The notes: generated by a model not told the origin, from the sequence alone. Shown: positions 8,982 through 18,780, counted from the stretch's first letter. The stretch is 64,000 nt of DNA from Roseateles sp. XES5 (GCF_020535545.1 NZ_CP084754.1:310001-374000), one strand, 5' to 3'. Numbers and translations: made by a program.

Positions 8982-10337
8982 CTATCCGAGCAGGCCCTCG
9001 ACCGCAGCCGCCATCGCCAGAAGGCGGTCGTCGTTGCCTTTCGGCGCGGAGACGAGAAGCCCGACCGGCAAGCCGTCCGCATTCACGCCACAGGGCAGCG
9101 AGACACCGCACCAGTCGAGGAAATTGCCGATCAGCGTGTTGCGCAGGGTCTTGCCGTTCGTCTGGAAGAACAGGTCTTCGTCTTCGACGAGCGGCTGGAG
9201 CGCCGGTGCCACATGCGGCAAGGTCGGGCTCAGCACGAGTTCCGCCGGCCCCAGCCGCGCCTCGAAGGCGGCGGTCAGGCGCTCGCGGGCGTCAAGGGTC
9301 TCCACATAGTCGGCGAGCGTGATCTTCTCCCCCAGCAGCGTGCGCTTGACGACCCGCGGGTCCATGTCGGCCGCCTCGGGGCCGGTGATGCGCGCGCGAT
9401 GAAGCACGAAGGCCTCGGCGGTGACCAGCGCGCCGTGTTTCGCCATCAGGTCGAAGATCGCGGAGAATTCCGGAAAGGCGGCGCGACGGACGCGGGCGCC
9501 GGCGCGCGCCAGACGCTCCACCGCGGTCTCGAAGACTGAAACGACAGCCGGTTCCGCCCCATCGAAAACCACCGTCTCGGGAATGACGAAGGAGAGGTCG
9601 GCCGGGTCGAAACGCGGCAGGACGTCCGCCGCCGGCAGGCCGCGCATCGCCGCGTCGATCCAGACGGCGTCCTGTACCGTGCGGCAGAGGGGGCCGAGGG
9701 AATCGAGGCTCTTGGCCAGCGGAAAAACCCCGTCCATCGCATAGCGCCCGCGCGTTGCCTTGTAGCCCACGACGCCGTTGAAGGCCGCGGGAATGCGCAC
9801 CGATCCACCGGTATCCGTGCCGATGGAAACCGGCACGAGACCGGCTGCGACCGCCACGCCCGAACCGGAGGAGGAGCCGCCCGGAACGCGGTGCTGGCCG
9901 GCGGGTGACGCCGGGTTGCGCGGCGTGCCGTAATGCGGATTGATGCCGAGGCCGGAGAACGCGAACTCGCTCATGTTCACGCGGCCGATATTGACCATGC
10001 CTGCCTCGGCAAGCGCGCGGACCACGGCGGCATCCCGTGTTGCCGGGGCGCTCGTCTGCAGCACGCGGGAGCCGGCCGTCGTCGGCAGGCCCTCGATATC
10101 GAACAGGTCCTTCCAGGCGACCGGGATGCCTTCCAGCACGCCGCGGGAGCGCCCGTCGCGCAGCCGTTTGCGGGCCGCCGCTGCCTCCGCCCGCGCCCGG
10201 GCCGCCGTCACGTTCGTGAAGATGGCTCTGTCCGGATGCGCCGCGATGCCGGCCAGCGTCTCTTCAGCAAGGTCGAGCGGATCGAGCGCGCCGGATTGCA
10301 GGAGGATGGAAAGCTGGGCGATCGAACGGGCCGGCAT
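8982..10337 (-). CDS. Amidase-signature hydrolase (candidate half-amidase)
   Basis: 451 aa. The Ser-cisSer-Lys triad is complete: Lys76 in AWKDLFD, Ser155 in GGSSSGSG and Ser179 in GTDTGGSV. It hydrolyses an amide to acid and ammonia; relatives include GatA, AtzF and many catabolic amidases. It is last of the 12-gene minus-strand operon, 2 bp after the cytoplasmic binding-protein gene. If the upstream NodB-type enzyme opens a cyclic imide, this enzyme would cut the resulting half-amide. That role is inference; nicotinamidase- or allophanate-type substrates remain possible. Confidence 0.88.
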   Translation of the reverse strand: MPARSIAQLSILLQSGALDPLDLAEETLAGIAAHPDRAIFTNVTAARARAEAAAARKRLRDGRSRGVLEGIPVAWKDLFDIEGLPTTAGSRVLQTSAPATRDAAVVRALAEAGMVNIGRVNMSEFAFSGLGINPHYGTPRNPASPAGQHRVPGGSSSGSGVAVAAGLVPVSIGTDTGGSVRIPAAFNGVVGYKATRGRYAMDGVFPLAKSLDSLGPLCRTVQDAVWIDAAMRGLPAADVLPRFDPADLSFVIPETVVFDGAEPAVVSVFETAVERLARAGARVRRAAFPEFSAIFDLMAKHGALVTAEAFVLHRARITGPEAADMDPRVVKRTLLGEKITLADYVETLDARERLTAAFEARLGPAELVLSPTLPHVAPALQPLVEDEDLFFQTNGKTLRNTLIGNFLDWCGVSLPCGVNADGLPVGLLVSAPKGNDDRLLAMAAAVEGLLG

Positions 10338-10339
10338 GG

Positions 10340-11575
10340 TCAGATGTCCTTTTCTGCGCGCCCGACCAGCTGCATCCAGCGGCGGACGAGATAGTTGTGT
10401 TCATCCATGGTGGTGTTCCACACGGCGATGCCGTTGGCGCGCTGCCAGTAGGAGCCGCCGCTGCGCACCGCGCCGCGCTTGATGCGGATCGTGCCGTCGG
10501 GGCCCGGCAGGTCCTCGCGCGCCGGAAGCCCCTCGTACCAGTAGTCCCATTCGGCCGCCGTCATGTAGCGGCGCGAGCGCTCGGGCGTGGAAATGTAGTA
10601 GCCCTGGCGGGCGACCACGGCGCCCGGCCAGCCGGAGATCCACCAGTTGAGATAGTCATAGGCGACGTCGAGCATGCGGCCCGAAAGATGGCGCGAAAGG
10701 CAGAGCCCGCCATGCCAGGCGCGATACCCTTCCACCGGTGCCGCCTGCTCGACGGGAAAGCCCTGGTTGTTGAGAATGCCGATGCCCGTCGACCACATGC
10801 TCTGGATGTCGGTCTCGCCGTGGATCATCAGGCGCGCGGCGTCCTCCGCCGTGCGCCAGAAGCTGCGGAAGAACCCGGCCTTGCGCCGCGCTTCCAGGAT
10901 ATCGATAAGCTGGTCGATCTCGTCGACCGTCATGTTGCCGATATTGCCGAAGCTCATCAGGCCGGCCGCCTGGGCCGCGAGCGCCGCATCGAAAATGCCG
11001 ATGGCCGGCTCGTCGACGAGGGCGGCCCGGCCGCTCCAGCGCTCGTCGAGCAGCGCCGCCCAGCTGGCTACCGGCGGCGCGTGTTCCAGCGCGTCGCTGC
11101 GATAGGCGAAGCTGTCGAAATTATGGGTCGTCGGCAGCATGGAAATGCGCCCGGTCGGCGTATCGCCAAGGGCAAGGCTCGGCTGCACATAGAGCTTGCG
11201 CGCCGGCACGTCCCCCTGCCCCATGCGGGCGCTCGGGCCGATCTGGCCGATCTTCGTCAGGTCGTTGATCTCGTCCCAGAGCGCAATGCGCGAAATCTCG
11301 ATCGGCTGGATGGCCCGCCAGTACCAGACGATATCGAGATTGTGGAAGCACTGGTCGTAGATGTCGTAGCTGTCGGGCTCCTGCGCGGCCTTGTGCTGGG
11401 TGACGATGAAATCGTTGTTGTCGAAGCAGACATCGATGCCGAGATCGGCCTCGGCCTTCAGCCGCAATTCCTCCAGAAGGGAGATCGCGGTTCCCAGCAC
11501 GCGCAGCTTCGGCCGGCCGGCCGTGTGGACAGCCGGGGCAGCGGGGGCCACTTTCGGGGAATGCTTGTTCATCAA
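10340..11575 (-). CDS. Solute-binding-protein homologue without export signal
   Basis: 411 aa, related to the exported binding protein at 15109-16341. Shared features are YDIYDQ near YDCWEI, GYYIS near GYYSP, YWYEGLP near FWYEGKP, and a C-terminal RSGGSYWQR segment. The N-terminus (MMNKHSPKVAPAAPAVHTAG) is hydrophilic with no hydrophobic core, lipobox or twin-arginine, so the protein appears cytoplasmic. The ATG overlaps the CobW stop (ATGA). Possible roles are a cytoplasmic ligand carrier or sensor, or a binding-fold enzyme. Read-through of a lost signal is possible but no better upstream start exists because CobW occupies it. Confidence 0.8.
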   Translation of the reverse strand: MMNKHSPKVAPAAPAVHTAGRPKLRVLGTAISLLEELRLKAEADLGIDVCFDNNDFIVTQHKAAQEPDSYDIYDQCFHNLDIVWYWRAIQPIEISRIALWDEINDLTKIGQIGPSARMGQGDVPARKLYVQPSLALGDTPTGRISMLPTTHNFDSFAYRSDALEHAPPVASWAALLDERWSGRAALVDEPAIGIFDAALAAQAAGLMSFGNIGNMTVDEIDQLIDILEARRKAGFFRSFWRTAEDAARLMIHGETDIQSMWSTGIGILNNQGFPVEQAAPVEGYRAWHGGLCLSRHLSGRMLDVAYDYLNWWISGWPGAVVARQGYYISTPERSRRYMTAAEWDYWYEGLPAREDLPGPDGTIRIKRGAVRSGGSYWQRANGIAVWNTTMDEHNYLVRRWMQLVGRAEKDI

Positions 11576-12648
11576 GGGCTCTGGGCGTTGCGGATCTGCG
11601 TTGCTGCCTCAGGCTGCGGGCGGTCCTCGGCGTTCCCGGCAAGCGCGAAGGCGTTGAAGGACCGTTTCAACAGGTTCACGTCGAGACCGTCAACAATAAA
11701 GACGAGGCGCGAGGATCGTTCCGAAGATGGCCAGCCGGCAAGATGGACCGGCGGATGAACGAGATGCTGCACGCCGTGCACCGCAACGGGGCGCTCCTCG
11801 CCCGCAAGCGCCAGGATGCCCTTCACCCGGAGCACCCGGCTGCCGTGGCGATTGAGCAGCATGGTCAGCCAGACGCCGAACCCCGTCCAGTCGATCGGCG
11901 TGTCGACCGCAATGACGAAGGAGGAGATCGCGGTGTGCTGCGCCACGCCCTCCGCCGTCACCTGCAATGCCGGAGTATCGCAATAAAAGCCGCTCGGCGA
12001 CTGGAGCTTGGCCACCCGCTGCGCGATATCGTCCCCGAAAAGCGCCTCCGCGCCCGGGCCGTCATCGCCGGCGATCAGGCGCAGGGCGTCGGGATTGAGC
12101 TCCGCAAGGCGGGACAGGAGGCGGGAAAGGTCCGTATTGCCGGTGCAAAGATCCGTTTTCGTGATGACGAGCCGGTCGGCGATGGCGGCCTGCCGGGTGG
12201 ATTCCACGTAGGTATCGAGCTGGGAGAGACCGTTGACCGCATCGACGGTCGCCACGACGCTGCCGGCGCGGAAATGGTGGCGCAGCACGGGATCGGATTT
12301 CAGCGTCGACAGAACCGGAAAGGGATCGGCAAGGCCTGTGCTTTCGATGACGACACGGGTGAAGGCCGGAATGAGGCCGCGCTCGCGCCTTGAATGCAGG
12401 TCGCGCAGCGCTTCGGCCAGCTCGCCGCGCACCGTGCAGCACACGCAGCCCGATTGCAGCAGAACCATGGTCTCGTCGATGCGCTCGACGAGATGGTGGT
12501 CGAGGCCCACGTCGCCGAACTCGTTGATGAGCACCGCCGTGTCCGCAAGGGCCGGATCGGCAAGCAGGCGCTTCAACAGCGTCGTCTTGCCGGATCCGAG
12601 AAAACCGGTGAGGAGATGAACAGGCGTGAAGGCAGGACTGTCAGCCAC
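11572..12648 (-). CDS. CobW/G3E-family GTP-binding metallochaperone
   Basis: 358 aa from a GTG at 12648 that has GGAGG six bases upstream, overlapping the small-protein stop by 8 bp; the ATG at 12681 would overlap far more. P-loop GFLGSGKT is at 15-22, the metal-binding C-x-C-C (GCVCC) has Cys68, Cys70 and Cys71, the guanine-specificity motif is TKTD, and a CobW C-terminal domain follows. G3E GTPases load metal into target enzymes. In this operon the likely client is the metal-dependent NodB-type hydrolase. Client and metal are inference. Confidence 0.9.
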   Translation of the reverse strand: MADSPAFTPVHLLTGFLGSGKTTLLKRLLADPALADTAVLINEFGDVGLDHHLVERIDETMVLLQSGCVCCTVRGELAEALRDLHSRRERGLIPAFTRVVIESTGLADPFPVLSTLKSDPVLRHHFRAGSVVATVDAVNGLSQLDTYVESTRQAAIADRLVITKTDLCTGNTDLSRLLSRLAELNPDALRLIAGDDGPGAEALFGDDIAQRVAKLQSPSGFYCDTPALQVTAEGVAQHTAISSFVIAVDTPIDWTGFGVWLTMLLNRHGSRVLRVKGILALAGEERPVAVHGVQHLVHPPVHLAGWPSSERSSRLVFIVDGLDVNLLKRSFNAFALAGNAEDRPQPEAATQIRNAQSP

Positions 12649-12970
12649 CGCTGGCCTCCATGCGCGCAATGAACGTGGCATCGAGCGGATCGCAGGGCCG
12701 CCCCGAAAGCCTTTCGGCCGCCGGCCACAGATGGCCGAGATCCTCGATCATCTCGCTTTTGCCCGTGCGGGTGGCCAGCACGAAGGCCGAGCCCTGCCAG
12801 TCGGAAAGGCTCATGCCGAAGGCGGCGAGCACGCGGTTGGCGGCCGCGACGCGCCGGGCGCGCTCCCGCCGCCGGTCGAGCCGCTCGACATTGCGGGTGA
12901 AGACGCCGGGCCGGGCCGCCGCATCCGTCCAGTGCTCGTTTCCGCCAATGACGCCGCACAGCGAACACAT
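12641..12970 (-). CDS. Small CSLCG protein, CobW partner candidate
   Basis: 109 aa starting at ATG 12970 with GGAG eight bases upstream. The N-terminus MCSLCGVIGGNEHW carries a C-x-x-C pair and His14, a possible metal site. The rest is Arg/Ala-rich helix followed by LSDWQGSAFVLATRTGKSEMIEDLGHLWPAAE. I cannot assign a named family. It is translationally coupled to CobW (8 bp overlap), which suggests metal delivery or a metal-loaded small subunit for the hydrolase encoded just upstream. No signal peptide. Confidence 0.75.
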   Translation of the reverse strand: MCSLCGVIGGNEHWTDAAARPGVFTRNVERLDRRRERARRVAAANRVLAAFGMSLSDWQGSAFVLATRTGKSEMIEDLGHLWPAAERLSGRPCDPLDATFIARMEASGG

Positions 12971-12994
12971 GGTCTTCTCCTTTCCGAATACGGA

Positions 12995-13018
12995 CGGGAG
13001 CGGGCTGGCCCGCTCCCG
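12995..13018 (-). other. Intercistronic hairpin upstream of the small CxxC gene
   Basis: Arms CGGGAGCGGGC (12995-13005) and its complement at 13008-13018 form an 11-bp GC stem with a two-base centre, 7 bp past the hydrolase stop. There is no U-tract. It may protect the upstream mRNA 3' end or reduce expression of the downstream genes. Confidence 0.5.
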
Positions 13019-13025
13019 CATTGCA

Positions 13026-13907
13026 TCACTTCTTGCGCGGGAACCGCTTGGCGAAGTCGTCGGCCATCTCGTTCATCGTCACGAACCGCACGCCCGGATG
13101 CTTGCTCATATGGGCATAGAGCCGCTCCAGCATCATCAGCACCTGCGGCCGGCCGGCGACGTCGGGGTGGATGGTGATCGGGAAGACCGCATAGTCCATC
13201 TCGCGGTAGACCCAGTCGAACTGGTCGCGCCACATTTCCTCGATCTGGCGCGGATTGACGAAGCCGTGGCTGTTCGGCGACTTCTTGATGAACATCATCG
13301 GCGGCAGGTCGTCGAGATACCACGAGGCCGGGATTTCGATGAGATCGGTCTCGTGGCCGCGCTTCAGCGGCACCATCCAGTCGGACGGCTTTTGGGAATA
13401 GTCGATCTTCGTCCAGCTATCGCCGACACGCACATAATAGGGCGTGAAGTCGTTGTGCATCAGCGAGTGGTCGTACTTGATGCCACGCTCGAGCAGCAGC
13501 TCGTTCGTGACGTTGGAGAACTCCCACCAGGGCGCGACATAGCCGGTCGGGCGCTTGCCCGAGAGCTTGGTGACGAGATCGATGCACTTGTCGAGCACCT
13601 CCGTCTCCTGCTCGCGGGTCATCGCGATCGGGTTTTCATGCGTATAGCCATGGATGCCGATTTCATGGCCGGCATCGGCGACGGCCTGCATCTGCTCTGG
13701 GAAGGTCTCGATCGAGTGGCCCGGGATGAACCAGGTCGTCTTGATGCCGAGACGTTCGAAGAGCTTCAGGAGCCGCATGCTGCCGACCTCGCCGGCAAAC
13801 AGGCCGCGCGAGATGTCGTCGGGCGAATCCTCGCCGCCATAGGAGCCGAGCCATCCTGCCACGGCATCCACGTCGATGCCGAAACCGCACAAAATCTCTT
13901 TCGCCAT
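13026..13907 (-). CDS. NodB/polysaccharide-deacetylase-fold hydrolase (imidase-like)
   Basis: 293 aa from ATG 13907 with AGGAGA six bases upstream. Metal-site residues are visible: Asp12 and Asp14 in [14 protein letters not shown] and His86/His90 in HGYTHE. It has no signal peptide, so it is unlikely to act on wall polysaccharide. Cytoplasmic NodB-fold enzymes of this length include cyclic-imide hydrolases and PuuE allantoinase. The setting, with an ABC importer and an amidase, favours ring opening of an imported cyclic imide or ureide. Allantoinase activity is an alternative, but no ureide genes are nearby. Confidence 0.8.
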   Translation of the reverse strand: MAKEILCGFGIDVDAVAGWLGSYGGEDSPDDISRGLFAGEVGSMRLLKLFERLGIKTTWFIPGHSIETFPEQMQAVADAGHEIGIHGYTHENPIAMTREQETEVLDKCIDLVTKLSGKRPTGYVAPWWEFSNVTNELLLERGIKYDHSLMHNDFTPYYVRVGDSWTKIDYSQKPSDWMVPLKRGHETDLIEIPASWYLDDLPPMMFIKKSPNSHGFVNPRQIEEMWRDQFDWVYREMDYAVFPITIHPDVAGRPQVLMMLERLYAHMSKHPGVRFVTMNEMADDFAKRFPRKK

Positions 13908-13945
13908 TGGGTATCTCCTTGGTTCCCTGAAATAGTCCTGGGTAA

Positions 13946-15040
13946 TCAATGGGCCGGAATGACCGTCGCCTCGGCGGGGTTCCAGCTCAAGAGGACGGAT
14001 GTGCCGGCCGGGAAAGCGCCCGGACGGTATTTGTCGACATGGGCTTCGAGCGCGACGGCCCGGCCGTCCTGAAGCCGCGCCGTCAGATGCGCGATATGGC
14101 CGACAACCTCCGAGCGTTCGATGCGGGCGTCGATGCGGTTCTTGGCCCCGGCCAGCACCCCCTCGCCCGCCGCATGCACCTCGATCGCCTCGGCCGGCAC
14201 GACGAGATTGACGCGCCCCTTGTCGGCGAGCGCGCCATTGGCGCGGCCGGAGAGCGTGCCGATCCCGGTCGTCACGACCACGTCCTCGCCCTCGCTGCCC
14301 GCGACTTCGCCGGGCAGCACGGTGTTGCGACCGATGAACTGGGCGACGAAGGGCGTATTGGGGCGGGTATAGAGCTGATGGGGCGGGCTCACCTGCTCCA
14401 CGCGCCCCTGGTTCATCACCACGATGCGGTCGGACAGCGCCAGCGCTTCCGACTGGGCATGCGTGACGAAGATGAAGGTGACGCCGAGGCTTTTCTGCAG
14501 AAGCTTGAGCTCGTTCTGGATCGCCTTGCGCAGGTTCGCATCGAGCGCACCGAGCGGTTCGTCGAGCAACAGGATATCCGGCTCGACGACAAGGCCGCGC
14601 GCGAGCGCGATGCGCTGGCGTTGGCCGCCGGAGAGCTTTTCCGGCTTGCGCTCGGCGATGTCCTCCAAGCCGAGCGTGGCGAGGATGCGGTCCACCTTCG
14701 CCTCGCGGTCGGCCTTCGCGACGCCCTTGACCTCCAGCCCGTAGCCGACATTGCGGCGCACGCTCATATGCGGGAAGAGCGCATAGTTCTGGAAGATCAT
14801 CGAGGTCGGGCGACGCTGCGGCGGCACGTCGTTCATGCGCTCGCCGCGGATCAGCATGTCGCCGGAGGAAATGCCCTCGAAGCCGGCGATCATGCGCAGC
14901 GTCGTCGTCTTGCCGCAGCCCGAGGGGCCAAGGAAGGCGATGAACTCGCCCTTGCTGACGGAAAGGTTGAAGTCGATGACGGCGGGCGTGCCGTTGTCGT
15001 AGACCTTGCCGACGGAGTTGAGTTCCAGGTCGAAAATCAT
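13946..15040 (-). CDS. ABC importer ATPase, PotA type (second copy)
   Basis: 364 aa. Walker [13 protein letters not shown], signature [12 protein letters not shown] and Walker [13 protein letters not shown] are intact, and a TOBE-like C-terminal domain follows (about 240-364). It energises uptake through two MetI-type permeases. It lies between the binding protein and the hydrolase. The operon already has an ATPase gene at its head (19732-20805). The two may form a heterodimer or serve two transporters; only one permease pair is encoded here. Confidence 0.93.
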   Translation of the reverse strand: MIFDLELNSVGKVYDNGTPAVIDFNLSVSKGEFIAFLGPSGCGKTTTLRMIAGFEGISSGDMLIRGERMNDVPPQRRPTSMIFQNYALFPHMSVRRNVGYGLEVKGVAKADREAKVDRILATLGLEDIAERKPEKLSGGQRQRIALARGLVVEPDILLLDEPLGALDANLRKAIQNELKLLQKSLGVTFIFVTHAQSEALALSDRIVVMNQGRVEQVSPPHQLYTRPNTPFVAQFIGRNTVLPGEVAGSEGEDVVVTTGIGTLSGRANGALADKGRVNLVVPAEAIEVHAAGEGVLAGAKNRIDARIERSEVVGHIAHLTARLQDGRAVALEAHVDKYRPGAFPAGTSVLLSWNPAEATVIPAH

Positions 15041-15068
15041 GGGGGAGATCTCCCGAATTGCCGGTCAG

Positions 15069-15095
15069 GGACCGGGGCCACGCGCGCCCCGGTCC
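15069..15095 (-). other. Hairpin after the binding-protein gene
   Basis: GGACCGGGG (15069-15077) pairs with CCCCGGTCC (15087-15095) around a 9-nt loop, 13 bp past the binding-protein stop and before the ATPase. Stem-loops at this place commonly protect the abundant binding-protein mRNA and lower the downstream genes. Confidence 0.55.
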
Positions 15096-15108
15096 GCTCG
15101 TCTTGGGA

Positions 15109-16341
15109 TCAGGCGTTGAGGAATTCGTCCCACTTCTGGATGAGGTGATCGTATTCTTCCGGCCACTGGTGCCAGTAGGCGACGTTCTTGGAACGCTCTT
15201 CCAGCGAGCCGCCATCACGCAGGTCGCCTTCCTTGATGCCGCGCTCTTCCGCGCCGACCCAGGGCTTGCCCTCGTACCAGAAAGCGTATTTCTCCGGCGC
15301 CATGACGTCCTTGATGTTGGTCGACGGCGAGTAGTAGCCCTGTTCGGAGACGGCGATGCCCGGCTCGCCCGAGAGCCAGTAGTCGGCATAGGCGATGACG
15401 GCATCGCGGTTGCTCGTGCCCGCAATCATCGAGGGGCCGATGGCCCAGCCGCGATATCCTTCTTTCGGAATGGCGTATTTGGCGGCCTTGCCCTGCGCCT
15501 TGACGGCCATGACGGCCGGTTGCCAGGCGTCGGAAACGACCATTTCACCCGATGCCATGAGGTTCACCAGTTCGCCGAAATCGCCCCAGAGCGCCCGGAA
15601 CTGACCTTCCTTCTTTTTGGAGATGAGGAAGGCGGCCGCCTCGTCGATTTCGGCGGCGGTCGGGTTGCCCGGGTTCTTCACGTCGGAAAGGCCGAGCGAA
15701 TTCATGGCCATGATGGCCTGACCGAAGGCGATGAGCGGGTCGGTGTTGAGGCCCGACTTGCCCTTCCACTTCGGATCGAAGATGCAGGCCCAGGTGTTGG
15801 CTTCCTCGGCGGAGACGACGTCCGGATTGTAGCCGATGGAGTCGTAGTTGTAGACGGCGGGCACCATGTTGAGCACGGTCTGGGCTTCGTCCGCCCAGAT
15901 CTGGCCGACGATCTGCGCGGCGCGGTCCCACTTGTCGCTGGCCGTGGTGAAGGTATCGCGGATGTTCGCCCAGTTCTTCAGCGATGCAGCCGGGATCGTC
16001 TCGACATTGTCGGTCATGACGATGGAGGGCAGGCGCTCGGCGATGATTTCCCAGCAGTCGTAATCCTTCGAGCCGGAAAGGATTTTCGTCTGCGCATCGG
16101 GGAAGGTCGCGGCCGTGCCCGACGTGCCGCCGACGCCGGAGGCCTTCTTGAATTCTTCCAGGATGCGTTCCTGCACCGTCACCGAAAGACCGATGGTGCG
16201 AAGCTGCTGGCCGGCAAGGTCAGCGGCCTGCGCAAAGGCCGTGCGCGAGGACAGGAGGGAGGTGCCGCCGCCCATCGCCAGCGCCATCACCCCGGCCGAG
16301 CGCTTGAGGAGCGAGCGGCGATTGATTTGCGAGTTGAACAT
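15109..16341 (-). CDS. Periplasmic solute-binding protein, PotD-like
   Basis: 410 aa. The N-terminus carries a twin-arginine signal (NRRSLLKRS) and hydrophobic core ending near FAQA at about residue 38, so it is probably exported folded by Tat. The mature part has the two-lobe polyamine-type (PotD/PotF) binding fold, including [20 protein letters not shown] and [15 protein letters not shown]. It delivers substrate to the two permeases at 17932-19686. The ligand is unknown; a cyclic imide or amide is inferred from the enzymes in the operon. Confidence 0.9.
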   Translation of the reverse strand: MFNSQINRRSLLKRSAGVMALAMGGGTSLLSSRTAFAQAADLAGQQLRTIGLSVTVQERILEEFKKASGVGGTSGTAATFPDAQTKILSGSKDYDCWEIIAERLPSIVMTDNVETIPAASLKNWANIRDTFTTASDKWDRAAQIVGQIWADEAQTVLNMVPAVYNYDSIGYNPDVVSAEEANTWACIFDPKWKGKSGLNTDPLIAFGQAIMAMNSLGLSDVKNPGNPTAAEIDEAAAFLISKKKEGQFRALWGDFGELVNLMASGEMVVSDAWQPAVMAVKAQGKAAKYAIPKEGYRGWAIGPSMIAGTSNRDAVIAYADYWLSGEPGIAVSEQGYYSPSTNIKDVMAPEKYAFWYEGKPWVGAEERGIKEGDLRDGGSLEERSKNVAYWHQWPEEYDHLIQKWDEFLNA

Positions 16342-16415
16342 GTCTCTTCTCCAGTTTGCTTATCGTTCCCCGAAGCCGCTTTGCGGCTCCTTTTCGCCCG
16401 CCCTTTCGAGGCGGC

Positions 16416-17183
16416 TCAGTACCGGCCCACGAGAAGGCCGCCATCCACGACCAGCACCTGGCCGGTCATGTATCTCGCGCTGTCGGAGGCGAGGAACGCG
16501 GCGACATCGGCGATGTCCTCTCCCGTCCCGAGCCGCCCCATCGGAATGAACTCCGCCGCCTTTTCCGCTCCCGCCGGCCCGAGCGAATTCTCCTCGGAAA
16601 GCAGTTGGGCGGTGCGGATGTAGCCGGGTGCGATACCGTTCACGCGCACGCCGTCGCGCGCCATTTCCACCGCAAGCCCGCGCACGAGGCCGACGACGCC
16701 GGACTTTGCCGCCGAATAGTGCACGTGCTCGTCCCAGCCATAGGCGACGCCCATGATGGAGGAGAGTGCGATGACGGCGCCGGATTTGCGGGCGCGCATG
16801 CCGGGCGCCGCGGCGCGCACGAGACGGAAGATGCCCTTCAGGTCGATGTCGAAGGTGAGGTCCCACTTCTCGTCGGTGAGATCGGCCAGCGGCGTGCGAT
16901 GGGCGATGCCGGCATTGGCGACGACGACGTCGATCCGCCCGTGCCGCGCCTCGACATCGGCGACGAGCGCGTCGGTCCCCGCCGTCGAGCGGACGTCATA
17001 GAGATGGAATTCCGCCGAGCCGCCGGCGCCGGTGATGGCCGCGACCGTCGCGCGGCCTTCCCTCTCCAGGATATCGGTCACCACCACGTGGTCGCCGAGT
17101 GCACCGAAGGCTTTCGCGGTGGCGGCGCCGATGCCGATGCCGGCGCCGGTGACGATGACGATGCGTTTCCTGTCTGCAGTCAT
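16416..17183 (-). CDS. Short-chain dehydrogenase/reductase
   Basis: 255 aa from ATG 17183 with GGAG seven bases upstream; the longer frame to 17348 overlaps the preceding gene. The N-terminal cofactor motif TGAGIGIG, NAG motif (VVANAGIAH), catalytic Tyr-x-x-x-Lys (HYSAAKSG) and PGYIRT are present. It is a classical NAD(P)-dependent oxidoreductase. It forms a tandem pair with the SDR immediately upstream in the operon. Substrate unknown; probably a hydroxy or keto derivative of the imported compound. Confidence 0.88.
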   Translation of the reverse strand: MTADRKRIVIVTGAGIGIGAATAKAFGALGDHVVVTDILEREGRATVAAITGAGGSAEFHLYDVRSTAGTDALVADVEARHGRIDVVVANAGIAHRTPLADLTDEKWDLTFDIDLKGIFRLVRAAAPGMRARKSGAVIALSSIMGVAYGWDEHVHYSAAKSGVVGLVRGLAVEMARDGVRVNGIAPGYIRTAQLLSEENSLGPAGAEKAAEFIPMGRLGTGEDIADVAAFLASDSARYMTGQVLVVDGGLLVGRY

Positions 17184-17197
17184 GGGTGTCTCCGAAT

Positions 17198-17932
17198 TCA
17201 AAGCATGACGTCGCCGGAATTGGGTCCGAGCGTTTGTCCGACGAAGAGGCTGGCGGCGGGGGATGCGAGGAAGGCGACGGTTTCGGCCACCTCCTCCGGC
17301 TCGCCGAAGCGGCCGAGCGGCAGGCCGGCGCGCTTGGCCGCGCGCCACTCCTCCGAAAGCTGCATGACCAGCGGCGTGTTGATGGGGCCGGGCGCGACGG
17401 CGTTGACCCGCACGCCGCGGGCGGAAACCTCGCGGGCCAGCGCCTTGGTCATGCCGATGATGGCGGCCTTGGCGCCGGAATAGTGCACGAGTTCGACGCC
17501 GCCGATCTGGCCGAGCTGCGAGGCGACGTTGACGACGACGCCGGCCCCCGCGGCGAGCATTGCCGGCAGCACCGCCTTGGTCATCAGGAAGGTGCCGCGC
17601 ACATGCACGGCGAACATGCGGTCGAAGTCGCCGACCTCGAGGGTCTCGAACAGCGCCTGATGGGCGATGCCGGCATTGTTGACGAGCAGCGTGACCGCGC
17701 CATGCGCCGCGACGGCGGCAAGATGGATGGCGGCGGCGTCCGCCTCGCTCGCGACATCGCCGGCCACGGCGACGGCCCGGCCGTCCGCCGCCCGGATTTC
17801 CCCGGCCACCGCCGCGGCGCGCTCGAGGGAAAGGTCGTTGACCGTGACGGCATAACCGTCGGCGGCGAGTTTCAGGGCGATGGCGCGGCCGATGCCGGAG
17901 CCCGCGCCGGTGACGAGAGCGCTGCCCGCCAT
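17198..17932 (-). CDS. Short-chain dehydrogenase/reductase
   Basis: 244 aa from ATG 17932; a GTG one codon earlier is also possible. Motifs TGAGSGIG, NNAG, the active-site HYSGAKAA (Tyr, Lys) and PGPINTP are complete. The start overlaps the permease stop (TGATG), with AGGAGG upstream. It is similar in layout to the next SDR, suggesting an old duplication with diverged substrate. Co-transcription with the importer points to catabolism of the imported substrate. Confidence 0.88.
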   Translation of the reverse strand: MAGSALVTGAGSGIGRAIALKLAADGYAVTVNDLSLERAAAVAGEIRAADGRAVAVAGDVASEADAAAIHLAAVAAHGAVTLLVNNAGIAHQALFETLEVGDFDRMFAVHVRGTFLMTKAVLPAMLAAGAGVVVNVASQLGQIGGVELVHYSGAKAAIIGMTKALAREVSARGVRVNAVAPGPINTPLVMQLSEEWRAAKRAGLPLGRFGEPEEVAETVAFLASPAASLFVGQTLGPNSGDVML

Positions 17933-18777
17933 CACGCCTCCTCCTGGATCGCCATGCGCTTGGCGCGGCGCACCGACAGGCCCATCAGCACGGCATAGGT
18001 TCCGAGCAGCGCGAAGGAGAACAGGGTCGTCAGCACGCCGAAGGCGAAGACGTTCGGGTGCACTTCCACCGAGAAGGTGCCGTAGATGGCGAGCGGCAGC
18101 GTCAGGTCCCGGCCCGAGGCGAAGAGCGTGCGCGAAAACTCGTCATAGGACAGCGTGAAGGCGAAGAGCATGGCCGAGAGCACGCCGGGGAAGATCAGCG
18201 GGAAGGTGACCTTGCGGAAGGTGCGCGCCGGGGTGACGCCGAGCGACCAGGCCGCCTCTTCCACGCTCGGATCGAAGCGGTTGAAGATCGCCAGCATGAC
18301 GAGGAAGGCGAAGGGGAAGGTATAGACGACATGCAGCACGAAGGCCGTGCCCCACCAGTGCCGGTCGATGCCGAGCGTGTTGGCGACCAGCGCCATGCCG
18401 AGACCGACGAGCACGCCGGGAACCATCATGCCGAGCACGATGAGGTAGAAGACGACGCCCGAGCCGCGGAACTTCCGGCGGAAGGCCTGGGCGGCGGTGA
18501 CGCCCAGCACGGTAGAGACGATCATCGTCATCACGGCGAGCGCCAGGGAGCGCACCAGAGCCTGCTCGATGGGCAGCGGGGCGATGCGCGAGGGCGGCGT
18601 TAGGCCGAAGAGGTGTTTGTACCAGTAGGTCGACCATTCGATGATCGGGAATTGCGGGCCGCCCTCTGGTCCGGTCTGGAAGGACAGGATCGCGAGCACC
18701 GCGAGCGGGCCATAGAGGAAGACGATGAACAGCGTCGTATAGAAGCCGAGGCCGAGCTTGATGCCGGATGCGTTCAT
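17932..18777 (-). CDS. ABC permease, PotC/MetI type
   Basis: 281 aa with about six transmembrane helices and the EAA coupling loop (EEAAWSLGVTPARTFRKVTFPLI). It resembles PotC/PotI. It begins 3 bp after the partner permease stop and overlaps the first SDR by 3 bp. With the PotB-type partner it forms the membrane channel of the importer. Confidence 0.92.
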   Translation of the reverse strand: MNASGIKLGLGFYTTLFIVFLYGPLAVLAILSFQTGPEGGPQFPIIEWSTYWYKHLFGLTPPSRIAPLPIEQALVRSLALAVMTMIVSTVLGVTAAQAFRRKFRGSGVVFYLIVLGMMVPGVLVGLGMALVANTLGIDRHWWGTAFVLHVVYTFPFAFLVMLAIFNRFDPSVEEAAWSLGVTPARTFRKVTFPLIFPGVLSAMLFAFTLSYDEFSRTLFASGRDLTLPLAIYGTFSVEVHPNVFAFGVLTTLFSFALLGTYAVLMGLSVRRAKRMAIQEEA

Positions 18778-18780
18778 GGC

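Noticed and set aside
13026..15425. 799-aa frame fusing the NodB-type hydrolase with upstream sequence
   Set aside because: The first 500 residues are an off-frame reading of the ABC ATPase. The true start at 13907 has AGGAGA in the right place.
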